Part shown: in pieces, positions 56,745 through 64,000 of the stretch | Layout of the letters: every line of letters starts with the position of its first letter | Numbering within the stretch: the stretch's first letter is position 1 | Source: Croceicoccus naphthovorans | GTDB lineage: Bacteria > Pseudomonadota > Alphaproteobacteria > Sphingomonadales > Sphingomonadaceae | Direction of reading: 5' to 3' | Assembly: GCF_001028705.1 (NCBI RefSeq) | Contig: NZ_CP011770.1 | Coordinates: 2,297,501 to 2,361,500 of the forward strand | Length of the DNA stretch: 64,000 nt | The notes under the pieces: model-generated | The model's database searches: none | Told to the model about the DNA's origin: nothing | The model's input: only the letters and a program-made list of their open reading frames with translations | Made by a program: the position numbers and the translations under genes

Positions 56745-57551
56745 ATGGCATTCACCTTTCGCACCATCACCGTAGAGGGCCTGACCCTGCGCGTCGGCTT
56801 CAAAAACGCAGCTTCGCAGGCCACGCCGCTGCTGATGCTGAACGGGATCGGCTTCAACGCCGAACTGATGGAGCCGCTGTCGCGCCAGTTCCCCGGCCGC
56901 CCTATCGTCTGCCCTGACATGCCCGGTTGCGGACAATCGCCCGATCCGGTCCTGCCCTATACCATGTCGCGCCTGTCACGGGCGATGCTGGCGCTGATGG
57001 AGACGGAATTTCCGGACCGCCCGTTTGACCTGCTCGGCTTTTCATGGGGCGGCGCCTTGGCGCAGCAGATCGCGACATCGGCGGCACGGCGGGTGAACCG
57101 CATGGTGCTGCTCGCCGCGCCCTCGGGGATGCCCCTGCCCTTCGCCAATCCCGAAGTGATGCGGCGTTTGCTCGACCCGACCGAGTACGTCGACCCAACG
57201 CTGCTCTCCGAAAACTTTCACGCGCTGTTGCAAGAAGGCGGCGCGGGTGCGGGACTGTTGCGCCGCTTCGTCATGCCCAGTCCGCGCGGCGTGGGCAGTC
57301 AGGTGCTGGCGCTGGCCGGGTGGAGTTCGGCGATGCTGCTGCCGTTCGTGCGCATGCCCGTTCTGCTCGCTGGAATGGCGGAAGACCCCATCGTCCCCAT
57401 CGCGCATCAGCGGGCGCTGTCCTGCCTGATCCCGCAGGCCGAGACGGTTGAGTTCCGCCAGGGCAGTCACCTCCTCCCGCTCGCCCTGCCCGACAAGGTG
57501 GGTGCGCAACTGGCCGCGTTCATGGCCGGAGACGAAACCGTCCCCGCCTGA
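56745..57551 (+). CDS. Alpha/beta hydrolase, PHA-depolymerase-like
   Basis: 268 residues. The nucleophile elbow GFSWGGALAQQ (Ser in GxSxG) is followed by an acid in AGMAEDPIVP and a His in GSHLLPL. The sequence around the elbow resembles intracellular medium-chain PHA depolymerases (PhaZ). A general esterase is possible. ATG 56745; divergent from lepA. Confidence 0.78.
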   Translation: MAFTFRTITVEGLTLRVGFKNAASQATPLLMLNGIGFNAELMEPLSRQFPGRPIVCPDMPGCGQSPDPVLPYTMSRLSRAMLALMETEFPDRPFDLLGFSWGGALAQQIATSAARRVNRMVLLAAPSGMPLPFANPEVMRRLLDPTEYVDPTLLSENFHALLQEGGAGAGLLRRFVMPSPRGVGSQVLALAGWSSAMLLPFVRMPVLLAGMAEDPIVPIAHQRALSCLIPQAETVEFRQGSHLLPLALPDKVGAQLAAFMAGDETVPA

Positions 57552-57624
57552 TTGCGGACAACCTCTTTTCTTTTGCGGACATTGCGATAGCCTGACCCCA
57601 AAGCAATTGTGGGAGGCGTGAAGC

Positions 57625-58941
57625 TTGCGTCATATCGCGGTGATCGGTTCCGGCCCGGCCGGATATTATACGGCAGAGGCATCGCTGAAACACTGGGGAG
57701 ACGACGTGCGGGTCGACGTGTTCGACCGGCTGCCCGTGCCCTATGGCCTGATCCGAACGGGTGTCGCACCCGATCACCAGACGATCAAGGCGGTTTCCGG
57801 CCGATACGAGAAAACGGCGCTGACCGACAATGTCCGCTTCGTCGGCAACGTCACTATCGGCAGCGACATTACTATCGAGGAACTGCAGAGCCTGTACGAC
57901 GCGGTTGTTGTCGCCACCGGCGCGCCGCATGACCGGCAGCTTGGCATTCCGGGCGAGGAGCTGAAGGGCGTCTACGGCAGCGCCGCCTTCGTCGGGTGGT
58001 ACAATGCCCATCCGCAGTTCCGCAATCTGGACCCGGACCTGTCGGCCGACACCGCCGTCGTCATCGGCATGGGCAATGTGGCTTTGGACGTCAGCCGCAT
58101 CCTTTCCAAGACCGAGGCCGAGTTCGCAGGGTCCGACATCGCCGCCCATGCGCTGAACATCCTTTCGGGTTCGAACATAAAGCGGATCGTCCTGCTGGGC
58201 CGTCGCGGGCCGCACCAGATCATGATGACGCCCAAGGAACTGGGCGAACTGGCAAGGCTCGAACGCGCCAGCCCCCGCGTCGATGCCGCGGACCTGCCCG
58301 ACGAAGGCGAGGACGCGATGCTGGAACCTGGCTTGCGCAAATCGGTGAACCACTTGCGCAGCTTTGCCGCGATCCCCGAACACATGCACGCGGACAAGGC
58401 GATCGAGGTGGACTTCGACTTTTTCGCCAGCCCCGTCGCGATTCTGGGCGAGGGCAAGGTTGAAGGAATCGAGGTAGAGCGCACCGAGGTCAAAGCCGGA
58501 CGCGCGGTCGGCACGGGCGAGAAATACATCATCCCCTGCGGCCTCGTTGTATCGTGCATCGGCTATCGAAGCGCGAACATCCCCGGCGTACCGTTCGATG
58601 AGCGTCTTGGCCGCTTCGCCAATGACGAGGGGCGGATCGTCAACGGCCTCTATTGCGTCGGCTGGGCTCGGCGCGGGCCGACCGGGACCATCGGCACCAA
58701 CAAGCCCGACGGTTTCGCCATCGTCGAAAAAATCGCTCAGGACATGGACAAGGGCGTTTTGGGGAACGGCGGCAAGAAAGGCCGCGCCGGTTTCGACGCG
58801 CTGGCCGCCGAACGCGGGCTGGACGTCGTCACCTTCCGCGATTGGAAGAAGATCGAGGAAGCCGAAGCGGCAGCAGCGCGCGATGGCTCTCCGCGTGAGA
58901 AGTTCGCGGATATCGAGGCGATGATCCGGGCGGCGCAGTAA
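57625..58941 (+). CDS. fprA: Ferredoxin-NADP reductase, adrenodoxin-reductase type
   Basis: 438 residues. FAD motif IAVIGSGPAGYYTAEASL near residue 4, PYGLIRTGVAPDH, NADPH motif GMGNVALDVSRIL, and GWARRGPTGTIGTNK. It links ferredoxin or an adrenodoxin-like protein to NADPH. TTG 57625 with GGGAGG 8 nt upstream. The stop overlaps the next gene's ATG by one base. KorAB at 11-14 kb is a conceivable ferredoxin partner, not shown. Confidence 0.9.
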   Translation: MRHIAVIGSGPAGYYTAEASLKHWGDDVRVDVFDRLPVPYGLIRTGVAPDHQTIKAVSGRYEKTALTDNVRFVGNVTIGSDITIEELQSLYDAVVVATGAPHDRQLGIPGEELKGVYGSAAFVGWYNAHPQFRNLDPDLSADTAVVIGMGNVALDVSRILSKTEAEFAGSDIAAHALNILSGSNIKRIVLLGRRGPHQIMMTPKELGELARLERASPRVDAADLPDEGEDAMLEPGLRKSVNHLRSFAAIPEHMHADKAIEVDFDFFASPVAILGEGKVEGIEVERTEVKAGRAVGTGEKYIIPCGLVVSCIGYRSANIPGVPFDERLGRFANDEGRIVNGLYCVGWARRGPTGTIGTNKPDGFAIVEKIAQDMDKGVLGNGGKKGRAGFDALAAERGLDVVTFRDWKKIEEAEAAAARDGSPREKFADIEAMIRAAQ

Positions 58942-59588
58942 TGGTGCCAGACACGATGGATAGCGTGCGGATCGGCGGCATTTTGCTGATGGTAGGCTGC
59001 GGCATGATGCCGTTCATCATCGTGGAATACATCTTGATCATGAAGGCTGTGGCTACTGATGCCAGCGTGGCCGAAAGGCTGGTACATTCTCGCGCCTCGC
59101 ACCACGCGCTTTCACGCGGTTGGCATTTCGAAGCTCTGGGAATGGCGATGTTAGCCGCAGCAGCATTCTGCCTTGCCGAAGGTCCCGGCAAGGCAGGCTG
59201 GATCGTCGCCGGTGTCGGCGCAATCGCGGTCATCCCAATGTATGCGCTGATGATCGGGGGCTTCGGGGCCGCGAATGGCTTGCCTGACGATCAGGCTGGA
59301 CCGCTGTTCATGGCAACGCGGGCGGTGGCGACGGAAATATTCGTCTTCGGCAACCTTGTCACCGGTGCCGGTGTGACGCTGGCATTCGTTCTGATGCAGC
59401 GCGGCGGTACTTCCATTGCGCCTTGGATCGTATGGCCAGCGTTGCTCGGATGGGGTGGGTCTACGCTTGGCTTCCTCGCACTCTATGCGGGCGTGTCATT
59501 GCCGCTGGCCGCGGCCGGAGCATTTGCACTACTTGGCTTTGTAGCGACGGCCGTTTTTGGAGCGTCCGTCGCCGTCAACGGGCTTTAG
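58941..59588 (+). CDS. Hypothetical polytopic membrane protein, 215 aa
   Basis: About six helices with glycine- and alanine-rich stretches (VGCGMMPFIIVEYIL, AGWIVAGVGAIAVIPMYALM, LPLAAAGAFALLGF). The start ATG overlaps the FprA stop (TAATG). Base composition is a little more AT-rich than its neighbours. No domain was recognised. Confidence 0.68.
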   Translation: MVPDTMDSVRIGGILLMVGCGMMPFIIVEYILIMKAVATDASVAERLVHSRASHHALSRGWHFEALGMAMLAAAAFCLAEGPGKAGWIVAGVGAIAVIPMYALMIGGFGAANGLPDDQAGPLFMATRAVATEIFVFGNLVTGAGVTLAFVLMQRGGTSIAPWIVWPALLGWGGSTLGFLALYAGVSLPLAAAGAFALLGFVATAVFGASVAVNGL

Positions 59589-59968
59589 CGCCCCTCGCCT
59601 GCCTGCGCGTTTGATGGTGCGGGCGGCTGCAAGCCGTTGATCGTTTCGCCAAGGCGTTGGCCGAAATCCTGTGCACGGGGGGCGCAGGCCTTGTTCGCGG
59701 TTTCGATGTCACCCAGCAGCGTGGGGATCGCCTGCGGCTTGATCTGCGCCTCTATCTTGCCATTGGTGCGCGCTTCGTAGCGGCCCATGAAATAGCTCAT
59801 CATAAAGCCCAGACCGCGCTTCTTGCCCTCGTCCTGCTCTTGCGAGCTGGCGACAAGCGCCCATGCCGCGCACTGCAAGTCCGGATCGGTAGCCGTCTGC
59901 GCCTGCGCAGGGATCGCGGCACTGCCCATCAAGGTGGCGGCCAGAATGGCGGAAATGGTTTTGGTCAT
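59585..59968 (-). CDS. Hypothetical secreted protein, 127 aa
   Basis: Signal peptide ending AAIPAQAQ, then a helical soluble domain with Cys31 and Cys92 (DLQCAAWALV, NKACAPRAQ) and many charged residues. It ends PPAPSNAQAGEGR. ATG 59968 is preferred over an upstream TTG. It is convergent with the membrane gene (4-bp overlap). Confidence 0.65.
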   Translation of the reverse strand: MTKTISAILAATLMGSAAIPAQAQTATDPDLQCAAWALVASSQEQDEGKKRGLGFMMSYFMGRYEARTNGKIEAQIKPQAIPTLLGDIETANKACAPRAQDFGQRLGETINGLQPPAPSNAQAGEGR

Positions 59969-60394
59969 ATTCAAAAAACTCCCGTCTGGGCGCGGCCCCT
60001 AACGCCTGACGCGCCCGATGGCCAACCCATGCGGCAGCCCACATGGACGAACCGGGCTTGCCACAGGATGAAGGGATCGGATGAGTCTTTTGTTTAGTCC
60101 CTGAAGCGCCGGGCGCGGGCCGTCCGGCCCGTTTGGCTTCGCACCAATAAGGCGCGGCGGCCGTTCGGCCTGGCGCGAGTCGCTTCGCGCCCCGATCTCA
60201 CCTAATCAACCCCACCGCCAACGTCGCAAAAACTGAGGTTGCGTCGTTTTTTCGTTCAGGTCGAGCCGAGCGTGGTGTCGCGATGCGACCTGAAACGCAG
60301 CGACCTTATGGTCGTGAGCACCGGAACGCGCTTCGCGGTGCCGCGCGCAGGCCAGCCCAAAAAAATCGGGAGTTCGCGGAAAAGCGGCGTAACC
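59969..60394. other. Intergenic region with hairpins and a structured repeat
   Basis: 426 bp without a gene. It holds three simple hairpins (GGGCC-GTCC-GGCCC at 60117-60130; GGCCG-TT-CGGCC at 60159-60170; GGCGCGA/TCGCGCC at 60172-60191) and the second copy of the structured element at 60255-60342. Any transcript from dnaN would run through it. Confidence 0.7.
60255..60342. other. Structured intergenic element, copy 2 (downstream of dnaN)
   Basis: Outer stem GGTGTCGCGA (60274-60283) with TCGCGGTGCC (60333-60342), 10 pairs with three wobbles. Core GAAACGCAG-hairpin-TGAGCACCGGAACGCGC as in copy 1. The hairpin CGACC-TTAT-GGTCG (60301-60314) replaces CGTAC-TTCAG-GTACG of copy 1 with compensatory changes. 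An alternative 9-bp pairing TTCAGGTCG (60255-60263) with CGACCTGAA (60286-60294) excludes the outer stem. Confidence 0.65.
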
Positions 60395-61531
60395 TCACAC
60401 CCTCATCGGCATGAGGACATAGAGCGCCGGGCTCTTGTCGTTCTGCCGGATCAGGGTCGGCGCACCGGCATCGGCAAGGTGCAGTTCGACATTGTCGCCT
60501 TCGATCTGGGCAAGGATGTCTTTCAGGTAATTGGCGTTGAAGCCGATCTCCAGCCCCTCGCTGCCATAGTCGGCGGCGATTTCCTCTGCCGCGGTGCCAT
60601 TGTCGGGCGACGTGACGGACAGCGTGACGCGATCGTTGTCGACCGCCATCTTCACCGCACGGGTCTTTTCGGTGGCGATCGTCGCAACGCGGTCCACGCC
60701 GGAAAAGAACGACTTGGGGTCCAGCTTCAGCAGCTTGTCGTTGCCGGTGGGAATGACGCGGCTGTAGTCGGGGAACGTGCCGTCGATCAGCTTGCTGGTC
60801 AGGACGATGCCGCCTTCTCCGCCCAGCGTGAAGCGCACCTTGCTGGCCGACAGGTCGATCTGGACGTTCGAATCGAGCGCCTCTTCCAAGAGCTTGCGCA
60901 GTTCCGCGACGCATTTGCGCGGCACGATCACGTCGGGCATGCCCTCTGCCCCGTCAGGGCGGGCGATGGTGAAGCGGGCCAGGCGGTGGCCGTCTGTGGC
61001 GGCGGCCTTCAGCACCGGCTGTCCGCCCGGACCGTCGTCGGCCACGTGGAAGAAGATACCGTTCAGGTAGTACCGCGTTTCCTCGGTACTGATCGCAAAC
61101 CGGGTGCGGTCGATCAACTGCGCCAGAGTCTGCGCCGGGATTTCGAAGCTGGTCGGAAGGTCGCCTTCGACGATGACCGGAAAATCGTCACGCGGCAGGG
61201 TCGGCAGCTGGAACCGGCTGCGTCCGGCCTTTACGACCATGCGATTGTCGGCGGTTTCGAGGGAGACCTGCGATCCGTCGGGCAGCTTGCGCGCGATGTC
61301 GAACAACAGGTGGGCCGATACGGTGATCGCGCCCGCGCTTTCGACAGAGGCGGCGGGCATCGTTTCCACGACCTGCAGGTCAAGGTCGGTCGCCATGACG
61401 CGGACCGCGCCATCGGCCTTCGCCTCTATCAGCACGTTCGACAGGATCGGGATCGTGTTGCGGCGTTCCACCACCGACTGCACGTGGGAGAGGCTGTGCA
61501 GCAGGGTCGCCCGTTCGATCGTCGCCTTCAT
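60395..61531 (-). CDS. dnaN: DNA polymerase III beta sliding clamp
   Basis: 378 residues forming the DNA clamp. MKATIERATLLHSLSHVQSV is the family N terminus, and the C terminus ends ALYVLMPMRV. ATG 61531 fits; the longer frame is rejected. dnaA is not adjacent. The structured element lies 52 bp past its stop codon. Confidence 0.97.
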   Translation of the reverse strand: MKATIERATLLHSLSHVQSVVERRNTIPILSNVLIEAKADGAVRVMATDLDLQVVETMPAASVESAGAITVSAHLLFDIARKLPDGSQVSLETADNRMVVKAGRSRFQLPTLPRDDFPVIVEGDLPTSFEIPAQTLAQLIDRTRFAISTEETRYYLNGIFFHVADDGPGGQPVLKAAATDGHRLARFTIARPDGAEGMPDVIVPRKCVAELRKLLEEALDSNVQIDLSASKVRFTLGGEGGIVLTSKLIDGTFPDYSRVIPTGNDKLLKLDPKSFFSGVDRVATIATEKTRAVKMAVDNDRVTLSVTSPDNGTAAEEIAADYGSEGLEIGFNANYLKDILAQIEGDNVELHLADAGAPTLIRQNDKSPALYVLMPMRV

Positions 61532-61717
61532 CTCGATATGATCCCCTTGGCGCCCGACGCGTCGAGGAGACCGAGCGGGCATGAAATACGGTCAAACTTT
61601 CCTAGCGGATGGTCACGACCGGACAAGGCGAACGGAAGGGGAACGGCTCGATTCTGGGGATAAAAGGCGGGAAAGTCGGCTCAACAAGCCATCAGGCCAA
61701 GAGTGAACCTGTCCGCA

Positions 61718-62140
61718 CTACAAAACGAAGCATGCAATCAGCGCAAGCACGACGAATATCCCTAAGGCTCGCAAACCCAATTGAGAGAGGAAGATCCAAA
61801 GATAATCTCGAAAAGCATCGAGAAGTGCGGGGCCAAATGACACGTCTTTCGTGCTTCGGCTCTCTACCGCAGATGCTACGGCAAATATCAATGGCAGCCC
61901 GGGAAAGATACCTAGAACAACCAAGAACGCTGTCAGTCCACCCACAAAAATCGCAACTGTAAAGGCTGCGAATATAAATAGCATGCCAGCAATTTCTGAT
62001 AGCCGATCGAGAGCGTTAAACGCGCGATTTGCCGCATCACCCACGCCCGGCGGCATCCGCATTTCACGGAAAGTCGGCTGTCCGCTCACCTCTGCCCACA
62101 CCGCCCAGCCCATCAGGCCCGCAAGAGCAAGCGCCGGCAA
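61718..62140 (-). CDS. Hypothetical membrane protein, start uncertain
   Basis: 140 residues from a TTG at 62140, with three helices (residues ~3-17, ~48-80, ~105-138) and the loop FREMRMPPGVGDAANRAFN. Composition is visibly AT-rich versus neighbours. The TTG has no Shine-Dalgarno. Upstream in the same frame is an ATC at 62171-62173 with GGAGG (62179-62183) 5 nt before it, giving a natural helix ILAVIALPALALA, so translation may start there. Confidence 0.6.
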   Translation of the reverse strand: MPALALAGLMGWAVWAEVSGQPTFREMRMPPGVGDAANRAFNALDRLSEIAGMLFIFAAFTVAIFVGGLTAFLVVLGIFPGLPLIFAVASAVESRSTKDVSFGPALLDAFRDYLWIFLSQLGLRALGIFVVLALIACFVL

Positions 62141-62196
62141 GGCGATGACCGCAAGAATGACGCTGTTGCCGATAGCGGCCTCCAGCTAACGATCCG

Positions 62197-62955
62197 TCAA
62201 ATCATCGCCATACCGCCGTTCACGTGCAGCGTCTGGCCGGTCACATAGCCCGCCTCTTTCGACGACAGGTAGGCAACCGCCGCGCCGATGTCCTGGCCCT
62301 CGCCCATGCGGCCTGCGGGGATACGCTGGTTCAGCGCGTCTTTCTGCGCGTCGGGCAGAACGTCGGTCATCGCGGTGCGGATGAAGCCGGGGGCGACGCA
62401 GTTCACGGTGACGTTGCGGCTGGCCAGTTCCTGCGCCAGCGATTTCGACAGGCCGACAAGACCCGACTTCGCCGCGGCGTAGTTCATCTGGCCGGGGTTG
62501 CCGGTGGTGCCGACCACGCTGGTGATCGAAACGATCCGCCCGAACTTCGCCTTCATCATCGGGCGCGTCGCGGCGCGCATCAGGCGGAATGCGGCGGACA
62601 GGTTGATGTCGATGACACTCTGCCAGTCATCGTCCTTCATCCGCATCATCAACCCGTCGCGGGTGATCCCGGCGTTGTTGACCAGGATATCCAGCTTGCC
62701 CAGCGTATCGATCGCGGCGGGCACCAGTTCCTCGACCTGCACGGTGTCGGACAGGTTGCAGGTGATCTCGACGTGGTCGCCCCCGATATCCTCGTTCAGC
62801 TGATCTCGAAAGGCGCGCAGCTTGTCTCCGTTCGATCCCGATAGAGCGATCCGCGCACCCTGCCGCGCCAGTGCGACGGCGATGGACGATCCGATCCCGC
62901 CGCTCGCCCCGGTGACCAGTGCGGTCATGCCTTCCAGCGAAAACATCTTTTCCAT
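62197..62955 (-). CDS. fabG: 3-oxoacyl-ACP reductase
   Basis: 252-residue SDR of fatty-acid synthesis. TGASGGIGSSIA near residue 17, NNAGITRDGLMMRM, catalytic Ser in SITSVVG and YAAAKSGLVGLSKSL, and the FabG-typical PAGRMGEGQDIG end region. ATG 62955 has GAGGGGG 5 nt upstream. It lies 28 bp downstream of fabD on the same strand, forming a fabDG operon. Confidence 0.95.
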   Translation of the reverse strand: MEKMFSLEGMTALVTGASGGIGSSIAVALARQGARIALSGSNGDKLRAFRDQLNEDIGGDHVEITCNLSDTVQVEELVPAAIDTLGKLDILVNNAGITRDGLMMRMKDDDWQSVIDINLSAAFRLMRAATRPMMKAKFGRIVSITSVVGTTGNPGQMNYAAAKSGLVGLSKSLAQELASRNVTVNCVAPGFIRTAMTDVLPDAQKDALNQRIPAGRMGEGQDIGAAVAYLSSKEAGYVTGQTLHVNGGMAMI

Positions 62956-62983
62956 CAGTACCCCCTCAGAGTTCCTTGGCCTC

Positions 62984-63937
62984 TCACAGCTCTTTAGCCA
63001 ATGCTTCGATGTCGTCCATCGTCACCACGCTGGTCACGACGGCATCGGGGAAAGAGCGCTTGATCATCGGGGCAAGCACTTTGCCCCCCAGTTCGACGAA
63101 TTGCGTAACGCCAACCGCGCCCATTGCGATGGCGCTTTCCCGCCAGCGGACGCGGCCGGTAACCTGTTCGACCAGCAACTTCTGCACTTCCGCCGGATCG
63201 GCAACGGGCTGCGCAGTGACGTTGGCGAAGACCGGCATGATCGGCGCCTGCGGCGGCGTGGCGGCCAGCGCGGCGGCCATCGCATCGGCGGCGGGTTGCA
63301 TCAGCGGGCAGTGGAACGGGGCCGAAACCGGCAGCTTCACCCCGCGCTTGATGCCGAAATCCTTGACCAGCGCAATGGCGCGATCGATGGCGGCGGCATG
63401 GCCCGACAATACGACCTGCGTCGGGTCGTTGTCGTTGGCGACGGTGCAGACCTGCTTCTCGCCGGTTTCGGGATCGGTCGCGGCGGCCTCTGCCAACTCG
63501 CCAGCCTTCTCGATATCCGCGCCCAGCAACGCACACATCGCGCCGACGCCCACCGGCACCGCCGCCTGCATTGCCTGTCCGCGCAGCTTCAGCAGCCGCG
63601 CCGTATCCGCCACCGAAAAGGCCCGCGCCGCACAAAGCGCGGTATATTCGCCAAGGCTGTGCCCGGCGACGTAATCGCCCTTTTCATGTAGCGAGACGCC
63701 GAATTCGCGGCCCAATACGCGCACGACTGCCATGGCATTGGCCATGATCGCGGGCTGCGCATTCTCGGTCAGGGTCAGCGCATCTTCCGGCCCTTCGGCC
63801 ATGATCGCCGACAGCTTCTGGCCCAGCGCATCGTCGACTTCCTCGAATACTTCGCGCGCGGCACCGCTGGCGGCGGCAAGGTCCACGCCCATGCCGACTT
63901 TCTGGCTGCCCTGTCCGGGGAATACGAATGCTCTCAT
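62984..63937 (-). CDS. fabD: Malonyl-CoA:ACP transacylase
   Basis: 317 residues loading malonyl groups onto ACP. FPGQGSQKVGMG at the start, GHSLGEYTAL with the catalytic Ser, and the His in SAPFHCPLM complete the active site. AAGGAG lies 8 nt upstream of ATG 63937. The last ~60 bp of the window (63938-64000) are upstream sequence with no gene visible. Confidence 0.96.
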   Translation of the reverse strand: MRAFVFPGQGSQKVGMGVDLAAASGAAREVFEEVDDALGQKLSAIMAEGPEDALTLTENAQPAIMANAMAVVRVLGREFGVSLHEKGDYVAGHSLGEYTALCAARAFSVADTARLLKLRGQAMQAAVPVGVGAMCALLGADIEKAGELAEAAATDPETGEKQVCTVANDNDPTQVVLSGHAAAIDRAIALVKDFGIKRGVKLPVSAPFHCPLMQPAADAMAAALAATPPQAPIMPVFANVTAQPVADPAEVQKLLVEQVTGRVRWRESAIAMGAVGVTQFVELGGKVLAPMIKRSFPDAVVTSVVTMDDIEALAKEL

Positions 63938-64000
63938 CGGGGGAACTCCTTATTATGGCTCGCGCGTTAGGCAGCGGCGGGCGCGCGCACAACCCCCAGC

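Noticed and set aside
55019..56917. 632-codon rightward frame opposite lepA
   Set aside because: Antisense to LepA; low-complexity Ala/Glu/Val composition.
60100..60200. CRISPR-like or tRNA-like repeats in the 60.1-kb intergenic region
   Set aside because: The hairpins differ from each other, there is no spacer pattern, and no tRNA arm signature (GTTCGAATC type) is present.

Overview
This is a high-GC chromosomal segment of an alphaproteobacterium. The best fit is the order Sphingomonadales (Erythrobacteraceae/Sphingomonadaceae-like). The reasons are the dnaE-lolCD neighbourhood, an entericidin, a subclass B3 metallo-beta-lactamase, several sphingomonad-type small proteins, and coding regions packed with overlapping starts and stops. 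I saw no rRNA, tRNA, CRISPR array, transposase, integrase or phage gene. The assignment comes from gene content and protein style, not from a database search.

Layout. 1-10.9 kb: 3' truncated dnaE, lolD/lolC lipoprotein export, purF with a coupled reductase, a PilZ protein, a cfa-phr pair, a PAP2 phosphatase and a DUF457 membrane protein. 11-21.2 kb: korBA (2-oxoacid:ferredoxin oxidoreductase), rppH, then a leftward guaB / phasin-like / rsmB / TPR run, an M28 lipoprotein peptidase, 3-hydroxybutyrate dehydrogenase and a YpfJ-type metallopeptidase. 21.2-27.7 kb: small proteins, then creD, a BlaR1-like M56 protease and blaI, with two BlaI-type operators facing an FMN alpha-hydroxyacid dehydrogenase. 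27.8-34.7 kb: sdhCDA without sdhB, then a rightward overlapping run of SDR, B3 metallo-beta-lactamase, prmA and DUF2459. 34.7-43.5 kb: GNAT, DUF4242, secreted proteins, ligA, DUF2165, a 36-residue membrane protein, a dipeptidase and recN. 43.7-48.8 kb: a metallophosphoesterase/glycosyltransferase pair resembling the PlcP-Agt lipid-remodelling pair, entericidin, a LapG-like cysteine protease, a lipoprotein methyltransferase and bamD. 48.9-51.7 kb: a four-gene small-GTPase/roadblock operon. 52-64 kb: a class A PBP, an HMCES-type protein, lepA, a PHA-depolymerase-like hydrolase, ferredoxin-NADP reductase, dnaN, fabG and fabD.

How they work together. Much of the window is envelope biology: LolCD, BamD, PBP, PlcP/Agt-like, Cfa, CreD, dipeptidase, entericidin, LapG-like and the B3 lactamase. 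The rest is core replication and repair (DnaE, DnaN, LigA, RecN, Phr, HMCES), purines (PurF, GuaB) and central metabolism (Sdh, Kor, Fpr, Fab, hydroxybutyrate).

Most worth a second look: (1) the conservon-like operon, whose GTPase is CvnD/MglA-like and is encoded with two roadblock proteins and a winged-helix adaptor but no visible histidine kinase; (2) two copies of an intergenic element with the same core, compensatory changes in its hairpin and a second, mutually exclusive pairing; (3) the BlaI/M56/CreD cluster with tandem operators, and an unlinked B3 lactamase in a different operon.
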